DNA from: CAKQOE01 sp051892195
GTDB lineage: Bacteria; Bacillota; Clostridia; Peptostreptococcales; Anaerovoracaceae
DNA length: 46,564 bases
Direction: 5' to 3'
Assembly (NCBI GenBank): GCA_051892195.1
Contig: JBJFFZ010000071.1
Location: 1-46,564, forward strand
Every line of letters starts with the position of its first letter. Within the stretch, counting starts at the first letter, position 1. Both the position numbers and the translations under genes were made by a program. The notes under the pieces are model-generated. The model searched no databases. It worked only from the letters and a program-made list of their open reading frames with translations, and was not told the origin of the DNA. This document shows positions 15,718-23,655 of the stretch, in pieces.

Positions 15718-16293
15718 TTAACCGTGGCTGATGATTCTTGCAGAGCTGATGATATTGCGGGCCGTTTCGGTTTTTGAGCCATAGTCCTGCCCTTCGGACA
15801 CCACATCCACATGGATGTACCCGCCGTTTCCGTTGAACACAAAGTCCCACATATGGACGGCCACTCCTCCGGAGGAGGTATCGATTTCAAAATAGTACCC
15901 GGTGTTTTCCCCCAGGGTCATCTGCTGGGGCTCAACCGTCACCACCTGAACCAGAGGATTGTCGCTGGAAGCGGCGATTTTTCCGATATATGTATTGATG
16001 TAATCCTCCAGCGTGTTTCCGGCCTCAAAGCCGGACATATCGGCAGACATCATGGCGTACATGGAGCCCGAAGGGGTTTCCGCCGCAATGACTGCGTTTT
16101 TTGAGGCGCCGCTGCTCTTTTCCCAGCCTGTGGGAACGCTCATGGCGTAAAGATTGTTGTAGCTTATGATTTCGTAGCTCCGCATGGCGAAGTTCTGGGA
16201 AATGATGTGATAGGCAGCAATCCCTCCTGCGCTCAGGAGGAAAAAAACAATAAGAATAATGGCTACCGGTTTCTTCAGTATTTTTTTCAGCAT
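15718..16293 (-). CDS. membrane-anchored exported protein of unknown function
   Basis: A 191-residue protein with a Lys-rich start and one hydrophobic segment (about residues 9-27, AIILIVFFLLSAGGIAAYHI), probably an uncleaved anchor. The outside part contains LYAMSVPTGWEKSS and a pattern of alternating beta strands that recalls PsbP/DcrB-like folds, but this is only a resemblance. GGAGG lies upstream of the start. A TATAAT (plus 16314-16319) on the minus strand is a plausible -10, with no good -35. The gene ends just upstream of the thrC promoter. Confidence 0.75.
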   Translation of the reverse strand: MLKKILKKPVAIILIVFFLLSAGGIAAYHIISQNFAMRSYEIISYNNLYAMSVPTGWEKSSGASKNAVIAAETPSGSMYAMMSADMSGFEAGNTLEDYINTYIGKIAASSDNPLVQVVTVEPQQMTLGENTGYYFEIDTSSGGVAVHMWDFVFNGNGGYIHVDVVSEGQDYGSKTETARNIISSARIISHG

Positions 16294-16493
16294 AAATAAT
16301 CCTCCAGAATCCCATTATACCCTATCTATGGAAGAATAGCAGAAGAAATCTGGAAAACTCTCCGGTTTTGCCGGGCCCTGCCCGGAACAGCAATGTCCAA
16401 CATGATATTTCTGTTACAGTTGCGCTGAAAAATGGCGAAAGAATGTGAAGTATGATAAGATTCTTAAGGTAAAAAATTTACAGGGAACAGACA

Positions 16494-18134
16494 ATGACGA
16501 AGGGGGTTTATTGTATTATGAAAATTCTGAAAGCAGGCAGGCTTGTGTTCTTCCTGACTGCACTCATTTTTGTTATGATGACGGTCAGCCTGGTTTATTC
16601 CAGTGCGGCCACGGAGCCGTTCAGCATTACCATCGATGGAAAGACCGTGACCTGTGACGCTGCGCCGGAGATCGTCAGCGGCCGGGTGCTGGTGCCGGCG
16701 TCCGCCATCGTGTCCGGGCTTGGGGGCACCTCGTCCTGGGATCAGGACAGCATGACTGCAACCTTTAAGCGCGGAGCAGATACGGTGAAGGTGACCATAG
16801 GATCCAGGACCGCTCTGGTGAACGGGACTGCGAAAACTCTGGATGTGGCTGCCCGGCTTGTGACGGTGGACAGCAAAGGCGGGGCGAGAACCATGGTACC
16901 GCTTCGTTTTATCGGAGAAAGCATGGGATTCGGCGTGGACTGGAACAACGATACCAGAACCGTAATCATCACATCGCCGGCGTCTGAGAAGCCGGTTGTG
17001 CCGGAGGCCTCCATTACTGTGAGCAAAACGGAAATCCGGACGGGACAGACCCTGTCCGGAGATACAGCAAATACATATACCAGCGTGGTGGTTACGGCCA
17101 CGGAGTCTCTGAAGGCCGGGGACCCGAAGGGTGTTTCCCTGTCCGACCCGTACAGGTACTATGTAGATCTGAAGGACTGTAAGCTGGGAGCGGACACCGG
17201 GACAAAGACCTGCACGGAAAGCACCTCTCAGATCAGCAGTGTCCGCACCGGGGTACCGGAGACAAATACCGTCCGTGTGGTAGTGGATCTGAAGGTTTCC
17301 ATCAAGCCGGTCATGTCCTTTTCTTCCGACGGAAAGACCATGACCCTGTCCTTTAAGGAAACGGCAGCACAGACAGAGGAACCGGACAATCCTTCCGAAG
17401 GAAACAGCAATACCGGTACCGGCAATGAAGGCAACACCGGAACTGCACCGGTTGTGACAGAACCGGACAGCCTCACCTCAAACAATACCGTCAAGCACGA
17501 CAGCCTTGCGGATTATGATCCGTACAGCGACGGAAAGATCGTCGTGTGCATTGACCCGGGCCACGAATCTGCAACGGGCGGAAAGCGGAGCCCGGATTCC
17601 ACCCTGCTGGAGTGGGAATTCAACCGGGATGTGGCATACCGCCTGAAAGCACTGCTGGAAAAGCAGGGGTATGAGGTGATCATGACGGTTCCGCAGGACT
17701 TTGTGTCCTCCGGATCAAAGGAAGAGTATACGCTTGCAAAGCGTGTGGAAACAGCAAACAGTAAGGGGGATGTGGATCTGTTCGTAAGCATTCACGGCAA
17801 TGCCAACGGCAGCGGAGCCTCCTGGGATTCCGCTTCCGGATGGGAGATCTGGATTCACAAGTCAGGGGGAGCCTCCGAAATGGCGGCAAAGTGCATTGAG
17901 GCAGCCACAGTCAGTCAGATTCCGGAGTTCAGAGACCGGGGCATTAAAAAGACCGCTGCCGGGCAGATCGGACTGTATGTCAGCAGAAACACAGAAATGC
18001 CGTCTGTCCTGATCGAGCATGGATTCTACACAAACTACAACGAATGCCAGCTTATGAAGAGCTCTGACTTCCGTCAGCGGCTGGCCCAGGCAGATGCCAC
18101 CGGCATTGTAAACTTTTTTAATTCTTTTAAATAA
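16494..18134 (+). CDS. N-acetylmuramoyl-L-alanine amidase with Cu-amine-oxidase-N-like and AMIN domains
   Basis: Secreted peptidoglycan amidase of 546 residues. After a signal peptide comes a copper-amine-oxidase N-terminal-like domain (about 45-165, with VLVPASAIV and MVPLRFIGE repeats), then an AMIN-type cell-wall targeting domain (about 185-290), a Glu/Pro/Thr/Gly linker and an Amidase_3 catalytic domain from about 345. Zinc ligands appear as His in DPGHE, Glu in LLEWEF and His in SIHGNA; the catalytic Glu is in VLIEHGF. AGGGA precedes ATG 16494. ATG 16518 after a GGGGG run is an alternative start and gives a more usual signal peptide. Confidence 0.92.
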   Translation: MTKGVYCIMKILKAGRLVFFLTALIFVMMTVSLVYSSAATEPFSITIDGKTVTCDAAPEIVSGRVLVPASAIVSGLGGTSSWDQDSMTATFKRGADTVKVTIGSRTALVNGTAKTLDVAARLVTVDSKGGARTMVPLRFIGESMGFGVDWNNDTRTVIITSPASEKPVVPEASITVSKTEIRTGQTLSGDTANTYTSVVVTATESLKAGDPKGVSLSDPYRYYVDLKDCKLGADTGTKTCTESTSQISSVRTGVPETNTVRVVVDLKVSIKPVMSFSSDGKTMTLSFKETAAQTEEPDNPSEGNSNTGTGNEGNTGTAPVVTEPDSLTSNNTVKHDSLADYDPYSDGKIVVCIDPGHESATGGKRSPDSTLLEWEFNRDVAYRLKALLEKQGYEVIMTVPQDFVSSGSKEEYTLAKRVETANSKGDVDLFVSIHGNANGSGASWDSASGWEIWIHKSGGASEMAAKCIEAATVSQIPEFRDRGIKKTAAGQIGLYVSRNTEMPSVLIEHGFYTNYNECQLMKSSDFRQRLAQADATGIVNFFNSFK

Positions 18135-18152
18135 TCGAGGAACGGTAATTCT

Positions 18153-18785
18153 ATGAAATCCAGACGACCAAACAAGCGGCATCGGCGGCCGGCAGAGCTT
18201 CTGACTGCATATGATGACAATATGAACGAAATCGGGGTATTCCCGCGGCCTCAGGTTCACTATAACCGCATGTGGCACCGGGTCGTACAGTGCTGGATCA
18301 TCGGAAAGACGCAGGATGGCGTACGGGTATATCTGCAGCGCCGTTCTTTCGAAAAAAAGAGTCATCCGGGGCGCTACGACATCTGTGCGGGAGGCCATGT
18401 CTCCGCCGGGGAAAGCCCTATGACCGCAGTGATCCGTGAGATCCGGGAAGAAACCGGTCTGATCCTTCAGGAAAAATATCTGAAAGAAATCGGAGAATAC
18501 CGGGAGGATTCCGGAAAGGACCGGGAAATCGCCACCATTTATGTTCATTTTGAGATCGATCCTCCTTTTTATCCGGGGGATGAGGTAATCTATATGGTTT
18601 CCGCGGATCTGGAGGAGTTCCGCCTTCTGTCGGAGGGCAAGGTAGATGAAATCACAGTGGTTCCTGCCATCAGAACCGGTCCTATGAAGGAAGAAGCTTT
18701 CCGGGTGGGGCCGCAGAATTTCTGCAATCACAGAAGCTTTCTGGAGGTGGTATACCCGTATCTGAAGGAACACTGCCTGAAGTAG
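18153..18785 (+). CDS. Nudix hydrolase (IDI/YfcD-like)
   Basis: A 210-residue Nudix-fold protein, expected to cleave nucleoside diphosphate linkages or related substrates. The Nudix box GGHVSAGESPMTAVIREIRE, continuing ETGL, fits Gx5Ex7REUxEExGU exactly (about residues 80-103). The N-terminal part (DDNMNEIGV, MWHRVVQCWIIG, LQRRS) resembles the subgroup related to isopentenyl-diphosphate isomerase, but the exact substrate cannot be read from sequence. GAGGAAC precedes the start. The gene follows the amidase by 18 bp and is probably co-transcribed with it; a terminator follows. Confidence 0.88.
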   Translation: MKSRRPNKRHRRPAELLTAYDDNMNEIGVFPRPQVHYNRMWHRVVQCWIIGKTQDGVRVYLQRRSFEKKSHPGRYDICAGGHVSAGESPMTAVIREIREETGLILQEKYLKEIGEYREDSGKDREIATIYVHFEIDPPFYPGDEVIYMVSADLEEFRLLSEGKVDEITVVPAIRTGPMKEEAFRVGPQNFCNHRSFLEVVYPYLKEHCLK

Positions 18786-18813
18786 ATCTGCTTCATGATT
18801 ATGAGAGACAAGG

Positions 18814-18839
18814 AGCCGGCTCCCGTTGGGCCGGCTTTT
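18814..18839 (+). terminator. intrinsic terminator after the Nudix gene
   Basis: AGCCGGC (18814-18820) pairs with GCCGGCT (18830-18836), followed by TTTT. Confidence 0.75.
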
Positions 18840-18858
18840 CTGGTTCCGGCAGACCTGT

Positions 18859-18887
18859 TTGTGTGTCCTGTGGAAAAAGTGTATAAT
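18859..18887 (+). promoter_or_regulatory. sigma-A promoter of the rsmJ-like gene
   Basis: TTGTGT (18859-18864) and TATAAT (18882-18887), spacer 17 bp; perfect -10. Confidence 0.65.
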
Positions 18888-18933
18888 CGTTTCATAAACA
18901 GTCAGCGAAACTTATCAATGGAGGAGTGCAGGT

Positions 18934-19611
18934 ATGGAGCAAGCGGAAAACATCTGTCTGCCTGTGTGTCCGCCGGGGCTCAGCCTCCGGCAGGAGGCGG
19001 AGGGCCTGACCCTGACCGACGGAATTCTGACGCTGCGGGGAGATTTTGAAAAAATGAGGAAGCGTCTGAAAACCGGAAATCTTCAGCAGGAGCTTCTGGT
19101 GAAGGCGGCCAGAATCAAAGGGGCAGCCATGCCGCTGCAGGTGCTGGATGCCACGGCAGGTCTGGGAGAGGATTCCCTTCTTCTGGCAGCTGCAGGGTTT
19201 CACGTCCGCCTGTACGAATACGATCCGGTGATCGCAGCCCTGCTGCGGGACGCTTTGAAGCGGGCGTCACAGAATCCTGATCTGGCGGAGACGGCAGCAA
19301 GGATGGAGTTTTTTGAGGAGGACAGTATCCGGGCAATGCACCGGCTGACGGAAGCTCCGGATGTTGTCTATCTGGACCCCATGTTTCCGGAGCGTCAGAA
19401 AAGCGGGCTGGTCAAAAAGAAATTTCAGCTGCTGCAGCAGCTGGAGCGTCCCTGCCTGGAGGAGAATGCACTTTTGGAGGCGGCAGTGGCGGCAGGCCCC
19501 AGAAGAATCGTCATCAAACGCCCAAAGAAAGGACCGTATCTGGCAGGGCGGAAGCCGGATTTCTCTCTGGAGGGAAAGGCCATACGGTATGATTGCATCC
19601 ATCTGAGATGA
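18934..19611 (+). CDS. rsmJ: RsmJ-like 16S rRNA guanine-N2 methyltransferase
   Basis: A 225-residue SAM-dependent methyltransferase. The SAM-binding motif DATAGLGEDSLLLAAAG lies at about residues 72-88, the motif YLDPMFPERQKSGLVKKK at about 145-162, and KRPKKGPYLAG near the end. These match the RsmJ/YhiQ family, which in E. coli methylates G1516 of 16S rRNA. RsmJ is best known from gammaproteobacteria, so the exact target here is inferred. The gene has its own promoter, and GGAGGAGTGCAGG before ATG provides the RBS. The fumarase genes follow 36 bp later and may be co-transcribed. Confidence 0.82.
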   Translation: MEQAENICLPVCPPGLSLRQEAEGLTLTDGILTLRGDFEKMRKRLKTGNLQQELLVKAARIKGAAMPLQVLDATAGLGEDSLLLAAAGFHVRLYEYDPVIAALLRDALKRASQNPDLAETAARMEFFEEDSIRAMHRLTEAPDVVYLDPMFPERQKSGLVKKKFQLLQQLERPCLEENALLEAAVAAGPRRIVIKRPKKGPYLAGRKPDFSLEGKAIRYDCIHLR

Positions 19612-19647
19612 TGCGGATGGATAAACAGAGAAAGGACAGATACAGAA

Positions 19648-20490
19648 ATGAGAGAATTACAGGTAGCAGAGATCACCAGGGCTATCCGGGAAATGTGCAT
19701 CGAAGCCAACCATTTCCTTGCTCCGGATATGCAGCAGGCATTCTGCAGAGCAGTGGATGCAGAGGAGTCCCCTTTAGGAAAGCAGATTCTGGAGCAGCTT
19801 CAGGAAAATCTGGAAATTGCAGGAAGAGATATGATTCCGATCTGTCAGGATACCGGCATGGCCGTAGTATTTCTGAACGTAGGGCAGGACGTGCACCTTA
19901 CAGGAGGTGATATTACCGATGCAGTCAATGAAGGCGTGCGGCAGGGATATGTGGAAGGATTTCTGAGAAAGTCCGTTGTATCGGATCCTCTTCTGAGAGA
20001 GAACACAAAGGACAACACCCCGGCGGTGATTCATTTCAGCATCGTTCCCGGAGATCAGGTGGAGATTCTTGTGGCGCCAAAGGGCTTCGGAAGCGAAAAT
20101 ATGAGCCGTGTCTTTATGCTGAAGCCGGCTGACGGTATCGAAGGGGTTAAGGATGCAGTGCTTTCGGCTGTGCGGGATGCAGGGCCAAATGCCTGTCCGC
20201 CTCTTGTAGTGGGAGTCGGCATCGGAGGCACCTTTGAAAAATGTGCATGGCTTTCCAAGAAAGCCCTTACCCGCAGCGTGGAGGAACCGTCAACGGTTCC
20301 ATATGTCCGGGAGCTGGAGCAGGAGCTGCTGGAAAAAATCAACCGCATGGGCATCGGACCGGGAGGACTGGGAGGAACACAGACGGCGCTGGCTGTCAAT
20401 ATCGAGACGTATCCGACCCATATCGCAGGTCTGCCGGTGGCAGTCAACATGTGCTGTCACGTAAATCGTCACGCTCACCGGGTGCTTTAA
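19648..20490 (+). CDS. class I fumarate hydratase, alpha subunit (or related Fe-S hydro-lyase)
   Basis: Oxygen-sensitive [4Fe-4S] hydro-lyase subunit, 280 residues, matching the N-terminal half of FumA and the tartrate dehydratase alpha chain. Likely cluster cysteines are in PICQDTG, PNACPPL and NMCCHVNRH. The motif GIGGTFEKCAWLSKKALTR is typical. It is followed 13 bp later by the beta subunit. Fumarate is the likely substrate, although tartrate dehydratases look similar. AGAAAGGA lies upstream of the start. Confidence 0.93.
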   Translation: MRELQVAEITRAIREMCIEANHFLAPDMQQAFCRAVDAEESPLGKQILEQLQENLEIAGRDMIPICQDTGMAVVFLNVGQDVHLTGGDITDAVNEGVRQGYVEGFLRKSVVSDPLLRENTKDNTPAVIHFSIVPGDQVEILVAPKGFGSENMSRVFMLKPADGIEGVKDAVLSAVRDAGPNACPPLVVGVGIGGTFEKCAWLSKKALTRSVEEPSTVPYVRELEQELLEKINRMGIGPGGLGGTQTALAVNIETYPTHIAGLPVAVNMCCHVNRHAHRVL

Positions 20491-20503
20491 GAAGGAGGAA
20501 GCT

Positions 20504-21055
20504 ATGGAAAAACACATCAGTACGCCTTTGACAGAGGAAACAGCGGCTTCTCTGAGGGCCGGCGATTACGTATATCTTTCAGGTACTGTCTACACTGCCA
20601 GGGATGCCGCTCACAAACGGATGGCGGAAGCTCTGGCTGCAGGGCAGCCCCTGCCTTTTGATATAAAGAACAATATTATCTACTATATGGGGCCTTCCCC
20701 GGCCAGGGAGGGCAGACCCATCGGCTCTGCAGGCCCTACCACAGCCAGCCGCATGGACCGGTATGCTCCGGATCTGCTGGATCTGGGTCTGAAGGGCATG
20801 ATCGGAAAGGGCAAACGATCCCCGGAGGTCCGGGAGGCAGTGGTGCGCAACGGTGCCGTGTATTTTGCCGCTGTAGGGGGCGCCGGCGCCATTTTGTCAC
20901 AGCGGATCATTTCAGCAGAGGTGATTGCCTACGATGATCTTGGAACCGAGGCCATCCGCAGGCTGGAGGTGGAAAACTTCCCGGTCATCGTGGTGATGGA
21001 CAGCCAGGGCAATAACCTTTATGAAACTGCCGTCAGGGAATATGCAAAAGAATAA
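20504..21055 (+). CDS. class I fumarate hydratase, beta subunit
   Basis: The 183-residue partner of the alpha subunit, corresponding to the C-terminal half of single-chain class I fumarases. Conserved pieces are LSGTVYTARDAAHKRM, IGSAGPTTASRMD and MIGKGKRSPEV. AAGGAGG stands 8 nt before ATG. The two subunits form one operon, interconverting fumarate and malate in the incomplete citric acid cycle typical of fermenting Clostridia. Confidence 0.93.
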   Translation: MEKHISTPLTEETAASLRAGDYVYLSGTVYTARDAAHKRMAEALAAGQPLPFDIKNNIIYYMGPSPAREGRPIGSAGPTTASRMDRYAPDLLDLGLKGMIGKGKRSPEVREAVVRNGAVYFAAVGGAGAILSQRIISAEVIAYDDLGTEAIRRLEVENFPVIVVMDSQGNNLYETAVREYAKE

Positions 21056-21114
21056 ATCTCCGGCGCTCACGGTACTTTTGTACGGGTCGGGATCAGAAAT
21101 GAAGACTCTGATCA

Positions 21115-21172
21115 GAAAAAAATCGCCCGTTTCACTGTGGGAAGGACAGTGAAACGGGCGATGCTGTTTTTT
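21115..21172 (-). terminator. strong bidirectional terminator between fumarase and typA
   Basis: A 17-bp perfect stem (21122-21138 with 21146-21162) and a 7-nt loop. On the minus strand the stem is followed directly by seven T (typA side); on the plus strand by GCTGTTTTTT (fumarase side). Confidence 0.92.
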
Positions 21173-21214
21173 GTGCAGCTGCAGCCAGGCTGCAGAAAAC
21201 AGGAGGAAGCCTCC

Positions 21215-23047
21215 TCAGTCCAGACCTCTGGCAGCTCTGGATCTCTGCTTTGCGCGGAGCTCGCGGTTCAGAATGCTTTTGCGCAGGCGGAGACTTTCGG
21301 GAGTGACCTCCATGAATTCGTCCTCTGCCAGAAATTCCAGACACTGTTCCAGACTCATTTTGCGGACCGGTACCAGGCGCAGAGCTTCTTCACTTCCTGC
21401 GGCACGCATGTTGGTGAGATTCTTCTTTTTGCAGACGTTCACATCGATATCTCCCGCCTTTGGGGCAACGCCGACGATCATGCCTTCATAGACCTTGTCC
21501 CCCGGTTCTACAAAAAGGATTCCCCGGTCCTGGGCGTTGAAGAGACCGTAGGCAGCGCATTCGCCGGCCTCCCAGGCAACAAGGCTTCCGGTGTTCCGGT
21601 GCTGGAGGTCACCCTTGAAAGGAGCATAGCTGTCAAAGACGGTATTCATGATCCCTTCGCCTCTTGTGTCTGTGAGAAATTCGTTGCGGTAGCCGAAGAG
21701 ACCTCTGGACGGTACGAGAAATTCGATTTTCATACGGTTGCCCACCGGGGTCATCTGTACCATTTCTGCTTTTCGGGAGCCCATCTTTTCAATGACGGAG
21801 CCTACGGCATCCTCCGGAACATCCACGATCATCCGTTCGATGGGCTCACAGAGAACTCCGTCGATTTCCTTTGTCAGGACTCTCGGCGGCGACACTGCAA
21901 ATTCGTAGCCCTCTCTTCGCATGTTTTCCATCAGGATGGACAGGTGCATTTCCCCACGTCCGGCTACGTTGAATGCATCGGTGGTATCGGTCTCTGTCAC
22001 CCGCAGGGATACATCCTTCTGCAGTTCTTTCTGCAGACGATCCCTGAGGTTTCTGGATGTGACGTATTTTCCTTCTTTTCCTGCAAAAGGAGAATCGTTG
22101 ACGCAGAAGGTCATTTCCACTGTGGGAGCGGAGATCTGCACGAAAGGCAGAGGCTCCGGAGCTTCCGGAGCGCAGACTGTGTCGCCGATGGTGATATCAC
22201 CGATGCCGGACAGGGCGATGATATTTCCGGCTTTCGCTTCTGTTACGGGAACGCGGTTCAGACCGTCAAACTCAAAGATATTTGCGGCCCGTGCTTTTTT
22301 TGATACCGTATTGCTGTGGTAGTTGGCCACAACGATTTCGCTGTTCTGGGAAAGCACGCCCCGCTCGATGCGCCCGATGGCGATACGTCCCACATATTCG
22401 TTATAGTCAATAGACGATACCAGCATCTGGAACGGCTGATTGCAGTCTGCTTCCGGGGCCGGAATGTGATTGAGAATCGCTTCGAACAGGGGACGCAGGT
22501 CTGTGCCTGCTTCCTCCTGAGATGCGGAGCAGATGCCCTGCCGTGCGGAGCAGTAGAGGATCGGAGAATCCAGCTGCTCCTCTGTGGCATTGAGATCCAT
22601 CAGAAGCTCCAGTACCTCATCTACGACTTCGTCAATCCGACGGTCCGGGCGGTCGATTTTATTGATGAGTATGATGACCTTGTGGCCCAGGTCCAGCGCC
22701 TTGGAAAGAACAAACCGGGTCTGGGGCATAGGGCCTTCTGCAGCGTCCACCAGAAGGATTACGCCGTTGACCATCTTGAGGATCCGTTCTACTTCTCCTC
22801 CAAAGTCCGCATGTCCCGGTGTATCTACAATATTGATTTTTACGTCTCCATAGGTTACGGCTGTATTTTTGGCCAGGATTGTGATTCCCCGCTCCCGCTC
22901 CAGATCGTTGGAGTCCATGACCCGCTCTACAATGGTCTGATTGTCACGGTAGACGCCGCTCTGCTTGAGCATTTCATCCACCAGTGTTGTCTTTCCGTGG
23001 TCAACATGAGCGATGATGGCCACGTTTCGCAGTTTATTATCTGTCAT
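21215..23047 (-). CDS. typA: ribosome-binding GTPase TypA/BipA
   Basis: Translation-factor GTPase of 610 residues that acts on the ribosome under stress and in 50S assembly. G1 AHVDHGKTT, G3 DTPGHADFGGEV and G4 NKIDR are all present, followed by the EF-G-like domains and the TypA-specific C-terminal domain (LRAAGSEEALRLVPV and LEFLAEDEFMEVTPESLRLR). AAGGAGG lies about 10 nt upstream of the start. A promoter at 23154-23182 serves it independently of the polymerase operon, and a strong terminator follows. Confidence 0.97.
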   Translation of the reverse strand: MTDNKLRNVAIIAHVDHGKTTLVDEMLKQSGVYRDNQTIVERVMDSNDLERERGITILAKNTAVTYGDVKINIVDTPGHADFGGEVERILKMVNGVILLVDAAEGPMPQTRFVLSKALDLGHKVIILINKIDRPDRRIDEVVDEVLELLMDLNATEEQLDSPILYCSARQGICSASQEEAGTDLRPLFEAILNHIPAPEADCNQPFQMLVSSIDYNEYVGRIAIGRIERGVLSQNSEIVVANYHSNTVSKKARAANIFEFDGLNRVPVTEAKAGNIIALSGIGDITIGDTVCAPEAPEPLPFVQISAPTVEMTFCVNDSPFAGKEGKYVTSRNLRDRLQKELQKDVSLRVTETDTTDAFNVAGRGEMHLSILMENMRREGYEFAVSPPRVLTKEIDGVLCEPIERMIVDVPEDAVGSVIEKMGSRKAEMVQMTPVGNRMKIEFLVPSRGLFGYRNEFLTDTRGEGIMNTVFDSYAPFKGDLQHRNTGSLVAWEAGECAAYGLFNAQDRGILFVEPGDKVYEGMIVGVAPKAGDIDVNVCKKKNLTNMRAAGSEEALRLVPVRKMSLEQCLEFLAEDEFMEVTPESLRLRKSILNRELRAKQRSRAARGLD

Positions 23048-23153
23048 GTCAGATACATCCTCCTTGTTTATGCATCATGCTGTTCCGCCTGAAAATGCCG
23101 GAAAGGCGGCAGGGCGGCAGCAGTTTTTCCGTTTGGTGTTTTGCCAAAAAAAT

Positions 23154-23182
23154 AGTGTACCACTTTCTGTCAGTATTTACAA
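23154..23182 (-). promoter_or_regulatory. sigma-A promoter of typA
   Basis: Minus-strand TTGTAA (plus 23177-23182) and TACACT (plus 23154-23159) with a 17-bp spacer, located between the 81-residue gene and typA. Confidence 0.6.
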
Positions 23183-23191
23183 TTAAAGATG

Positions 23192-23437
23192 TTATCTGAG
23201 ACCGGTTAACTTCCAGCGGTGGGTCCGGACGTTGTAATTGAGGACAAACTGCCGGATGGTATTGCGGTAGGGGGCTTCGCAGACGGCAATCACTTCTGCC
23301 CCCAGATCCTTGTATTCTGCCACACGGCGGACGCGGATCAGGATTTCGCCCTCGTCTTCTGTCTGAAAACGGAATTTTGCAGGAAGCATGCGCCCTTCTC
23401 TGCTGATGCTGCAGAGCATTTCTACGGGGATCAGCAT
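23192..23437 (-). CDS. small protein of unknown function in the Y-polymerase operon
   Basis: An 81-residue cytoplasmic protein with no motif I recognise. It contains a beta-rich core (GRMLPAKFRFQTEDEGEILI) and ends in YNVRTHRWKLTGLR. It overlaps the YolD-like gene by 7 bp and is the third gene of the LexA-controlled unit, so a part in damage tolerance is likely by position only. Confidence 0.7.
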   Translation of the reverse strand: MLIPVEMLCSISREGRMLPAKFRFQTEDEGEILIRVRRVAEYKDLGAEVIAVCEAPYRNTIRQFVLNYNVRTHRWKLTGLR

Positions 23438-23655
23438 TCTTCCGGCAGCGGGGCGGAGACTGCGGGCTCCATATCTTCTGCAGTATGAAGCGCTGTTTCC
23501 CGTATGACGGCATCATATCCTGTCAGGGCGGCAAAGGGGGCGAACTGGGCTCCCCGTTTTTCCAGAGGCATCCGGGGATGGCGCAGCGGTCCCCGGTAAG
23601 GATAATCGAGAATCTCTTCATATCTGCTGTTTGCGCTGTGTGATTTGCGGTTCAT
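23431..23655 (-). CDS. YolD-like protein
   Basis: A 74-residue protein with the pattern MPLEKRGAQFAPFAALTGYD that is typical of YolD-like proteins found beside Y-family polymerases in Firmicutes, where YolD is thought to take the place of UmuD. Its start overlaps the polymerase stop by 4 bp (ATGA), indicating translational coupling. Confidence 0.75.
   Translation of the reverse strand: MNRKSHSANSRYEEILDYPYRGPLRHPRMPLEKRGAQFAPFAALTGYDAVIRETALHTAEDMEPAVSAPLPEEC

Noticed and set aside
16291..16493. Promoter search between the membrane protein and the amidase
   Set aside because: Only isolated -10-like hexamers on the plus strand (TATGAT) without a suitable -35; not listed as a feature.
21137..22303. 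388-codon open frame antisense to typA
   Set aside because: typA on the minus strand is a complete, highly conserved GTPase; the antisense frame has no RBS or recognisable domain and reflects codon bias.
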